A stretch of 64,000 nucleotides of DNA from positions 62,001 through 126,000 of the forward strand of contig JALMQS010000435.1 of the NCBI GenBank assembly GCA_024734495.1, read 5' to 3'. Positions 35,944 through 47,900 of this stretch are shown in pieces. A program made the position numbers and the translations under genes. The notes under the pieces are model-generated. The model was not told the origin of the DNA, ran no database searches, and saw only the letters and a program-made list of their open reading frames with translations. Each line of letters opens with the position of its first letter. Positions within the stretch are counted from its first letter, which is position 1. The stretch comes from Forficula auricularia (Eukaryota; Arthropoda; Insecta; Dermaptera; Forficulidae).

Positions 35944-38900
35944 CTGGAATAAAAATAAAACAAAACTCATATAGTCAACTGGATTGGCCATAAATACCTC
36001 TACTAGGTATATACTAAAATAATTAATTGGCTCAGAAATAGAAATAATTTTTTCCCGAGAGAGAGAATTGATTTTACTCTCACACAAACACATGTCTAAA
36101 AACAATTCTCATATTTGTTTTGCCAAATAGGTAAATAAATCAGAGACTGATTTAAGTAAGATTGCGCCCTAGACAGATCACAGATTTGAGCATCTTTTTT
36201 TGAAAATAGTTGGAATGTTTTTCAAAACATCAGCTCGGGTTCAGATTAACCAATGTATTTTAAAAGATAAATAATTTAATCTTTAGGACAAAATCTAAGA
36301 TTTTGTCCTAAAGATTAAATTATTTATCTTTTTAATATACATTGATGTTATGTTCAAGGGCGTTGATATAACATCACAATTTTTGGTTTTTAAAAAATAT
36401 TTATTTTTTCTTAAAATGTATAACCATTCGAGATGATCTGATGATGCCATTATTCTGGCGAAAAAAATTTGTCCACCTAAAATTTTTATGCAGATAAAGA
36501 AGAGAGAATGCTAATCATGCATTTGTGTTTTACAACACTCTAATACAGTGGTCCCCCAACCTTTTTGTATCTAAGTGCACATTCTAGAATATCTGTCGGG
36601 CAGCGGGTTCATTTATTTTTTCAATGCAAATTAATTTAGGTATAGTTGGACATATAATTAAAAATGTTAGCCAGCCCAAAAATAGTTATCACGAAACAAA
36701 AAAAATAAATGAAAATATATTTATATATATATTTTATAGCAAGAAAATCTGACATTTATTAGTTTTTGAAAAATTATACTCTGAAATTCCTTAATTCCTT
36801 TTTTAAATGAAAATATTAAAAAAAATTAAAAAAAAATTTACATAACATTTTATTTGAAAAATTAAATTATTTTACCGTGGTCATTCAGAGATGGGCACAC
36901 GTAAAACGCTCGCCGGGCGCCTATAGTGCCTGCGGGCATTGGGCTGGGGACCCCTTTTTTTTTTTTTTAATGATATTGATGAGAGAAGGAGATACACCAG
37001 AAGGTGGATCCCCTAAAGGCCTGTATGGGCTGGCCCCTCAATCGTGAAAAGAACAGAGCAGAAGGAAAAGAAGCCGGGATCACGAGCCAATCTCAGAAAC
37101 TTAGATACAATTCAATATCCAATTTACTAAGGTTTTAGGGGCTTCGAGCAGTGGTAAATTCTCCGCGCGATAAATTCGGTTAAATTTATCTCCCACTTAA
37201 TTTTTATTACCAGACCCTATACTTACAGAAAAAATGTCTGGGTATAGCCGGGAATCGAACCCGAGACCTCCGGGTTGCCAGTCAGTTACTCTGACCATTA
37301 CACCACCGAGGCGGACCCCTGCTCTAATACAACTAGGGCTCGGATTTACAGGCACTAAAAATCTTTAAAATAGGCAGGCAACTAACTAAGCACTAAAAAT
37401 AACTAAAATAGGCACTTAAAAAGGCATTTTAAGTAAAAATAAGGATTTGTTGTGGATGTGAGGGCCGATGTGATGAATAATGTGATAAATTTTGTATCAA
37501 TTATCGATCTTTTGTGCGATATGTGGATTTATAAATAGCCTGGAGTGCGTTGATCTTGAGTGGGGTGGGGAGCTTTATTTCTATAGTGTAAAATGAAGGC
37601 AGGAAGAAAGACAGTATTTGAAATTGTTCAGTTTGAATAACTTGTTTTACCAGTGTAATGATTCTTGATGTAAAACGTCTGCTGGAGATAGATTTTGCGT
37701 GTTTTTGTGACTAGTAGTATATTATCCTCATTTCCACCCTTTAAAAATTTATTATAAATGTTAAAACAAAAAATTAAAACATGCAATGATCTTTTCCAGT
37801 TGGCGTGCACTGATGAAGAGCAGGGGTATAGCGCTCGAAACGTTGTTAAAATATCGATTACGTCTGCCCAAAATAAAGTAACAAATAGAAGTTGACTTTT
37901 ATTTCAACTTTTTATTTTCCCCTTACTGGCCCCTTAGCCAATTCAATTTAAATGAAATAGGGCCACCAAACACGGTTCTTTTTAAAATAAAAATAAGAAC
38001 TTAATTTCAAATATAAACCATTTCGGATGGTGTTAAATTTTCCTCTTTTGCACTACTATATATATCCTCCCAAATTCTTGGTTATTCTTTCCATTATTGT
38101 CAACCAGAATTCGGCTTCAGTATTTTGTCCATTTTTTGATTGAGATTGAAGGCAATAGAATTAGATGCTTTTTTATTATTTTTTTGAAATATCTGGAATA
38201 TTTTTATGGACTGTATCAAAAGAGAGCTTTATTGCTTCTAATGGTGTACTTAATGGTTACAGGTAGATTGTTCAAATTACACTTTATTTATGCTAAAACA
38301 GCCTCAAGAGAGAAGAAAAAAAACATCCTTAGCCTCCCTTACAAATAAAGCATAATTGATTTTATCTATGACTTAAATTAATAAATAAATAGAATTACAG
38401 GACAATATTTAAAAAATAAATTTCAAATGTACCTTTTGAATTTCATCCAAATGATGAACATAATATATAGCTGCTTGCATCCAGATTCCCCACCTTAATA
38501 ATTTTTCCGGACTATTTTCATAATAATTCAAAAAAACTTTAAAATTTAGAAAATGTATCGTAAAAAATGGAAATTATCAATTTTAGTTAAAATAGGCACT
38601 AAAAAAGCCATTTATAGATGAAATAGGCATTAACACCCAGAATAGAGCAAAATAGGCATTATAGGCACTAACAGATGCCTCTTATTTTATTGAGAATTTC
38701 ATAAAACGCATAGATATCATATTTTTAAGCCATAAATAAAAAAAGGCAAATAGGGTGAAATCCGAGCCCTAAATATAACTTACATCAATATAAATTAGTT
38801 TACCAAAGCCTTAAAATTCCAATAACCGCGTAGTCTAAAAAATCCATTTAAATAAAAAGAAAAAAAAACACAAAGAAAAAAATTGTAATTTTCAAATATT

Positions 38901-41900
38901 TGGAAATATTTAATATTCACAAATTTTATCAACTCAAGTGTTAGATGACATTGTAAAGGCTTTTGGTATACCTACATATAGAGTGTAAAGAATTTACATT
39001 CTGTAATTGGTTCGAAAAAATTCTTCGAAACAACTTCAAACTACATTTCTCTTTTAATATAAATTTATATTTTAGATATTACATTTTTTCCCCTACAACT
39101 TTTTGATAAAACAAAAACAGAGACAATTAAAGTGAAAATGGATTGTTTTTTCATTCTCTTTGATGTAAGGAATTCCAAACACACGTCCGTGAAATAAATA
39201 TAATAAAAAATATTGACACAAAAAAAAAAAATAGAGAGGCAAAAATAAACTTTAGGAATGAGAATAATAATTTGAGGACAAAAGAAAAATAATAGGTGTT
39301 TTATTATTTTATTTTTTATTAAGGCCTTAAGCTATCTCTTCTATGTTCTCTAAAACAATTAAATTAAATATAGTATTATTTATTGTACTTCGTCTAAAAG
39401 ACAGAGAATTAATTAAAATTGTGAATCTACCTTTGTTTTAATTAAAAAATTAAGGAATTACGAATTTTTTTAAAGATTGTTTATAATTTAAGAAATTGCA
39501 GGTATTTTGGATGAAATGGTCACTTGAGGTGAATTTTTTAGAATTCTGTTTAAAAATAAAACGATACTTGAAAGTTCATCTGTCTATTCAAATGATCATT
39601 ATCGCAAATGAGACCCCCCCCCCCGCCCACTCTCCAGGCTTCTTGTGCCGTATTTGTAAGAATATACACTAAAAAAACAATTTCTTTATAATAAATATAT
39701 TGATAGAGCTGAGCATTTTTAATGAGCTCTTATTTATTCCAAAGATATTTTATTAATAATCAAGGTATATCGAAATCATTCCAAATATGACCAAATTTTT
39801 AGGTATTTAATCCGGCCTCCCTGGTCAGCATATCTGGCTGTCAACCCGGAGTTTTCGGGTTCGATTCCCGGCTTTACCCAGACATTTTTATTTCTGTAAG
39901 TATAGGGTCTGGAAAAAAAATTAAGTGGGAGATAAATTAAAAAAAAAAAACCTAATTTATCGATCGGAGAATTTACCACTGCTCGAAGCCCCTAAAAACT
40001 TAGTAAATTGGATATTGGATTGTATCTAACTTTCTGAGCTTTGGCTCGTGATCCCGGCTTCTTTCCTTCTACTCTGTTCTTTTCACGATGGAGGGACCAT
40101 CCCATCAGGCCTTTAGGGGATGGACCTTCTGGTGTATCTCCTTCTCTCATCAATATCATTAAAAAAAAATGTATTATATACTTGGCTGATCTATTTTATT
40201 TTATTAGATATCTCTTAATATCTAATGAATATATTGTATACTTCTAATTAATCCTCTTATTATATCTAAACAAATGTTTTTTATCATAAAACGACTTAGA
40301 TTTTCTGGAAATAGTGATATCTTAATAATTAATTAGTTCGAATAGAGGCATCTTAACTATTAATATATCTAGAATTGCTTCAAAAATATGAGAATACTTA
40401 AAATACGTATATCATTTATTCATTGAACAGAGATCGATTTCGCCTTAATTAACTTCACCATCTATTCATATCAAATAAAATTTCTTAACTATAAATATAT
40501 CGTTTTTTCAGTATACCCAGTACGGATAAAAACAAAAGTACATTTAAAGTCATTTATATAAATTTTTCCTTGAATACTTGTCCACCCATTAACTGAATAC
40601 ACCATACACAATAAAATACTAAAATTACTTTAGTGTTCACGTGATTTTTACTTAGAACCATAAATGTTCCACAAAACTTCGAAAATTTTTATAAACAAAA
40701 TATTCTAATATGAATAAATAAAGAACAACTGTCTAGCAGCATCCTGTATGAAGATTTTCTACTTTGTATGGATAAAAAATTAATTTTCAAAATAATTGAT
40801 CTTAATAATTAAACCTGTCCATCAAAGCTTCATCTTAAACATATAAAATAATCATCTTGCGCTTGTCAGGCGATTCATAATCGCCAGTTGTTTTGGATTT
40901 TTTCCTTTTTTTTTATTCATTAAAATAAAAATATATCATTTATATATATATATATGTCTATATTTTTTTTTGGTTCTTTAAGAAAATGACACGAGCATCT
41001 AGCACGTGACTGAAGAAAGAAAAATCGCTTTTTGTTTATTTCGTAACCTGTCATTTGCAATGAATAATAATATATAATATATATCATCATCCTATCTTCT
41101 TTTCCCTTTTGTATTGACCCTTTAGAATATGAAGACTTTAGTTATTTATTGAAAGAGATTTCTTTTTAGGGCAACGATTCCCTTGGGGGTTCTAGACCCG
41201 AAACAAATATCATATATACTATATAGACAATCTAGATAGCTTCGATTAATCTTTACAGCCCCTATAGGTTTCATTTTTTTAGTAAATGGATGCAATTCAT
41301 ACAAGAGTCAAAAAATTAATCCAAGATACAGCTAAGCTAGCCCGCTTGTTCCCCTGGCTGTTTGTGAGTATATTTACGCCCTTGAGCGCTTTTATCAAGT
41401 TTGTATGCAAATTCTATGAAATGTATTTACTTTGGCCTGGAAAAGGTCCCTTAGAACCCTAGAGAGTTTAAAGTTAAGCTATTTGACTTTTAACCTTGTA
41501 CCACCGATGCTATAGTTGGGTATATTCCTGGGTATGTTTTGGTTATTTTAAGGTAAATTGGTTTTAAATGATTTTTTAATACGATTGAAAGACAAAAATA
41601 ATCTTTTTTTATTATCATTTCTACAAAACCTACATTTCAGTATACAGTAAAACCTAGTTTATCCGGCCCGGATTTGTAGACATTTTTATTTTAATAAATG
41701 TTCACATAGATAATAATTTTTAACTCTGAAAGTAAGAATGAAATTATAATTTCACCAAAAATTCGCTTAATTAATAGAGTAAAGGGTGTGTAGTTTCACA
41801 GTGAATGAAATAAAACTCAAAGAGGTTTATACAAACTCAATATATTTTGGATTATTAGTCCATCATCAGGAGTTTACAAGTTAATACTAATAATAATTGA

Positions 41901-44900
41901 ACGAGTAGTCACCATTCTTGACATTCAAATCATGTGTACCAATATAACAAAATATAACATTCAAATCTTACATACCAACCTAACACAAGAAAATCACCAA
42001 TGAAATTAAAATTTAAAAAATTGTTTTACAAAGATTTTTCTTTTTTAATTATAAAATATATAAATGTAAATATAAGAAATCTAAGTAAATATGAATATTA
42101 ATATAAATAAAAATTACAAGTATAAATATAAAGTCTTTTTAGAATTAAATTAGAAAATAAAATTACAAATTTAAGTCATAGACCACTCGTTCAATTATTA
42201 TTAGTATTAACTTGTAAACTCCTGATGATGGACTAATAATCCGAAATATATTGAGTTTGTATAAACCTCTTTGAGTTTTATTTCATTCACTGTGAAACTA
42301 CACACCCTTTACTCTATTAATTAACATCATGTTTCACCTAAAACCTACACCACTTTCCATAAGTAAAAAAAATTCGCTTATTTAAAGATTTGTTTTGTTT
42401 TTACCACCCATATATCCGGATTATCCGGTTTGCTTTTGGTCCCAGTTAGTCCGGATAAGCGAGGTTCTACTGTAATTAAACTAAATTTTTCTAACTAATG
42501 GCCTATTAATGATAAATGAAATAGAAATATATTGAAATAAGACTCACATATCAAGGGTTCCGGACCTAATATTGTATGTTTTATATTATTAAATGAGCAA
42601 TTCTTATATAAAATATTAAATCGGCTTCTCGAAAACGGCTCTCATGAACATTTGTTAGTATTTCATGTTTTAAGAACCCTTTCCAAATTTTAGATCGATA
42701 AAAAAAATTTTAGAGGTCGCTCAAGAATTTTGAATATCTCAAAAATGTAAAAAAAAAAAAAAAACTCTTTTAATAAGCTAGTGATTTTTTTTACTATAAA
42801 TTAAAAAAATTAATAAATAGTAAAAGATGGCACATGACAATAAATATTTTTTAATACCGATTTTTTTGAGTCTCGTCTTCTATTTTTGTTCAATATGTTG
42901 GAAATTATTAGTAAAAAAAAAATCAAGCTCTAATATTTTAAGGTCACTCGAAAACGTCAAACATGAATAAAAGCAGATCTTCGAAATTCTTGAGCGACCT
43001 TTAAAAATACATATTTTGAGCTGAAATTTTCAGATTGTTATTTTTATTACATACAGAAAGAATTTTCGAAAAAGAAAAAAAATTGATTTTTGTTCATTTT
43101 TGAGATTTCCAAAACTCTTAACGACCTATAAAAAATTTTTATCGAGCTAAAAGAGAGAGGATTTTTAAAACAATGAAATACTAACAAATTTTTTTTGGAG
43201 ACTCATAAGAAAAATATTCGGTTGAAATGGGTCACCTTAGTAGATATATTTACTTAATATACTAACAGACATTTTGATAAAATAATTAATATTTCTTAAA
43301 ATATAAATTTTTAAATGTTCACTAGACATATCAAAATAATTTGAGTCATTTTTGAAATATTTCAACAACGAAGTAGAAAAAAAATAAATACAAAAATAAA
43401 CACTTTTTTCATGCAAGATTACAATACTTGACCATATCCTCTATGGTAAAATAAAAATGATCAAATCAAAAAAATGCACGTTTGATAATTAGGACCTTGA
43501 AGCTTAAACATAGTGAAGGGCTTTAAAGCTTATTGATTTTTGGATTTTAGTTCATTGACTGGATCGAAAATAATTTAAATAAACTTCAAATATTGATTGA
43601 TTGATGTAATATATAGGTAATCCGTGTAAATTTAATTAAACCACATCCTTGTCATAGATGAACTCTAAATCAATTCCCTGGAAATTACAATTTTATGGAA
43701 AATCTATAATTACTATTTGCGAATAAGATTATATAATTTCTGAACTGTCAAAATTGTCCAATTTGTTCTATTTGAAAGAAACAGAATGCAGGAGGAATGA
43801 CGTTTCACTCAAATAGATTTACGGAATAAGCCAAATGATGCTTCTATCATAATCTGCTCAAATGTGAGAATATTAATTGAACTATGAGGAATTAATCATT
43901 CCATAAATGCATCCACTAACTCACAGGCTCACAATCTTTCCAGGAAATAAATAGTTTATTATTTTATTGTTATAAGATTCTTCAAAAACTTAGTGACTTA
44001 ATTTTTAAATTATTTTCAAATTTAAACATTTTTTTAGTCAAAAACTAAAAAAAGACAATAATTTCATTTAATTTGTATTATTTATTTTATTGATAACCTT
44101 TCAATTTAAAAATGATAATTAGTTTATATGTAATATCGTTATGTAAATAATTTACTTGGAAGAAATAAAGGTAAATATTTCTAAGATAATCCCAAGGGGT
44201 TGACATTTATTAAATCAGGGATGGGATCGATTATTACTTTATCATATAGGGTATGGTCAAGTATTGTATTGTAATCGTGAATCAAAAAAGTGTTTTTTTT
44301 GCTTTTTTTTCGAAATATCTCAAAAACGGCTAAAACTATTTTGATTAAAAAAATTTTCGCTCTACAAAAAAGCCCTAATAAGTGAACATCGAAAAAATTA
44401 TATTTTTCGAGATAATAATTGTTTTGTCAAAATGTATGTCTGGTTGTTTGTCCGTCTGCGCGTTACCATATTTTTGTGGACAAGCTAGCTCAAAAACTAG
44501 TGTGAATATCGAAACCAAATTTCACATGTAGTTTTGGTGCATTGAGATTACGGGCTGATTAGATTTTGGTGCATATCGACAAAATTAAGGGGAGCGGAAG
44601 GGGAGGGGGCTAAAAATTAAAAATCTAGGCCATTTGAGCAAACTCAACCAAACTTTGTATACATAATCAGTGGGATCCCAGAAGAGTTAAAATACAAAAT
44701 CTAATGGTCCAAATAGGGGGGGGGGGGGGTCAAAAAATGAAAATCTCAGCCCTTGTATCAAATTCAACCAGAAGTGTATGGTAGAGTCAAGTGGATGGCC
44801 ACATCAGAATTCGTCAATTTATTTTTAATTATATATCAGAAGTAAAGTAAAGAAAATTTTGAAAATTTTTTTAGAAACTTTTAAAAATTTTAAATATAAA

Positions 44901-47900
44901 ATACTAGGTAGGTTTCATATAAATAAAAGATCAGATGCTTGTTTAGAAGGATTCTATATATATTTCGGGGTATAAGCCCATCTTCAGGAGTTCACAAAGG
45001 ACACTGAATAAAAAATTTATTATTTATGGGAAACCTACCTAGTATTTGATATTTTAAATTTTAAAAAGTTTCTAAAAAATTTTCCAAAATTTTCTTTGCT
45101 TTATTTAAAATGTTTCACCAAGAACCCACACCATTCTCCCTTAACAAAATATATCAGAAGGGTTGTTTATCTTATGAGGAACCAAACCCGAGTGCACATA
45201 TTAACTATCCGGCTACCCTGTGAGGTGAATCCCTTACTGACATATGAATGCTTCACTTGCCAAATCGATTAACTCCATAAAACAAAAAGTGGAGAAATGC
45301 GATGAAATAATGTAGGGAAGGGTGGACAAAGTGGCTTCTAGTTATTTTCCCCCTATAAGAGTACTACCAAGGAGCGGAAAACACATCAATTATTTCGCTA
45401 TCATTGTCATACTCATCAAGTTAGGAGCTGTTCTGATCACTTGTTTGGAAATTATTCAAGATTTTCCTGTTTTTCAACGTGTTGATGTAAGGAAAGCCTA
45501 TGTCAATAATTATTATAACTAAATACAAGTTCCTAATACAAACGATAAGCTGTAACTTTTTAAAACAATGTGAGTGAAGCTTTAAATGTATGTGTCAAGG
45601 TAAGAGCTTCGGTTACTTGTTAAACCTGCAGAGTCGCATTTACTTAATAACGTCATTGAGGCCACAGTGGCCACGAATAAATGAATTCAGAAAAGAAACT
45701 ATCAAATGCTAATAATGTTTGAATAATTGAACAATTAATTGAATTGAACAATTTAAGTTAGAAAGTAAGTTTTGTGATGCTTTCATGTTACATTTGTATT
45801 CTTTAAAATCCAGTCAAACACAAAGTGGCCATTTTGCCCTGCCCAGTAGGGCAAAGTGGAGTTTTATAGGCAGGGCCGTCTCAAGGGTAGGTATGTACCG
45901 CCCGGGTGCAAGATATTATTTGCCGCCCTTCCTCTTCAGAAAATCAATGTTATATTCCGAGAATAATAATAATAAATGCGTTGATTTAATTGAATTGAAG
46001 AATTGCCCAAGCAAAAATGGGGTTTAATTCAAAACAAAAACTACTATCCTCCTCCTCAATCAGCTTAGCAAACAGGAAGTTGCTATTGAAGACATATGTA
46101 TGGAGCATAGCCATGTACGGGTGTGAAACCTGGACAATTGGAAAAGCGGAGAGAAAGAGATTGGAGGCTTTCGAAATGTGGTGCTACAGAAGAATGATGA
46201 ATATCAAATGGATGGATAAAATTACAAATGAAGAAGTTCTTGGAAGAATCGGAGAAAGAAGAACCTTGTGGAAGAGTCTGAAGAAGAGAAGAGGTCAGAT
46301 GATGGGGCACACACTGAGACATGGGGGACTGCTTAGGGGATGATATCTTGGAAGGGGCGGTGGGAAAGAAAAAGAGAAGGGGAAGACCCAGATTAGAATA
46401 TTTCAACCAAATAATTGGGGATATGGGATGCCAGACATTTAGAGAGGTCAAACAGCTGGCGGGGGACAGAGTCGAGTGGAGACGGATTGTTGCATCAAAC
46501 CAGTCTTAGGACTGTATACTCAATGATGATGATGTTGATTTAAAATTCTGATTTTAATTATTTGAAAACTGTTAATCTGTTTAAGAAATAAAACATTAAA
46601 ATAAAAATGATAAAGGTAACTTTTTATAAACTTTATTTTTTGGTATAATTTTAAAAAAGAATGTATTTGAAACAAACATAAAAAAAGATAGTACTTTCAT
46701 ATAATCCTTAGTTATAACAAAAAAGAAGTACCTTACCTATATACATAATTTTATATAATATTAATCTGTTATTCTTTATTAGCTCTATTTAATGGGCATC
46801 TTTGTGGATGTGTTTATAAATATATATTTTTTTTTTTTTTTTGGGGGGGGGGGTCCGGCTGGTCTAGTTGTTAGCGTCTCCACCTGCTAACCAAGTGGAC
46901 CCGGGTTCGAGTCCGGGTCGAGGCGTTCGGCTGATGGCTGATCCCCTGCCTTGAAGACAAATTTTAATATAAAAATAACTGGTATCGTAAATTGGCTTAT
47001 GGCTTGAAAGGCCGAAAAGCAAAAAAAAAAAACTTTTTATTTTATTTTTTGCCGCCCGGGTGCCATGCACCCCTTGCACCCCCGGCACAGGACGTCCCTG
47101 TTTATATGGTTGCGGGAAATTTCTTTTTTGATTTTAACTAACGGACATGAGTCAAAATAAATTGTTTTCCATACACCTAAATAATTAAACTAATTTATGC
47201 CAAAATTTCAATTCTTTTTTCAATTTTTACTTATTCAAATAAAAAAAAAATTCCTTGCCGTGGCCACTATGCTCACCCTTCCTCTACATTATTACATTAT
47301 TTATTATTCAATGCCCAATTTTTTTTTTGTCATTTAGTGGTGTTAATAGGTACTTATTATTATAGACATTTGTTTTGAATATATACAGTTATGAGTCAAT
47401 CAAGTGATTTGAAATTAAAATTTAATAAAATTCAGAAAGTGGAGTTAATCGATTTGGCAAGTGAAGCATTCATATGTAAACGCGCTAAATATTACACTTG
47501 AATTAAATCTTCATTGGTAAAATTTCGCGGTCTATTAATTCTAGATTTAAAGACATAGCCAATAGCCATGCCATTAAAGGTAATAGTGTTTTGAATTTCG
47601 AATTACTTTAAAATTCAAAAGGTAATGTATCAATCAATTAATTTAAATAATATTTTAAATTATAGTATTATATTTATTATTTCTCTAAGGCTTGAGCAAT
47701 TGAAGAAAATATATAATAACAAGTTACTTAAGTTTTGGAGGAATAAATTAAAAAATAAGATTTCAAATTGCAGATAGATATACTTTAAATTTCTAATAAA
47801 ATCACACATCCTGCCTACAGCTTCTCACCCTCTGTACAAGGCCCAAATCCGCCCATGTCTCGTATTGGCTGGGTGCATGACTAGTATCGCCATCTGGTAG

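Larger units (their letters stand above)
45871..47100. mobile_element. hAT-type element carrying LINE and SINE fragments
   Basis: Ends CAGGGCCGTCTCAAGG and, inverted from the right, CAGGGACGTCCTGTG; both subterminal regions have CCGCCCGGGTGC. Flanks TTTATAGG (45863-45870) and TTTATATG (47101-47108) agree at seven of eight positions. Confidence 0.7.

Noticed and set aside
46017..46509. Independent small host genes
   Set aside because: Both frames are parts of one LINE C-terminus joined by a frameshift, inside a hAT-type element.
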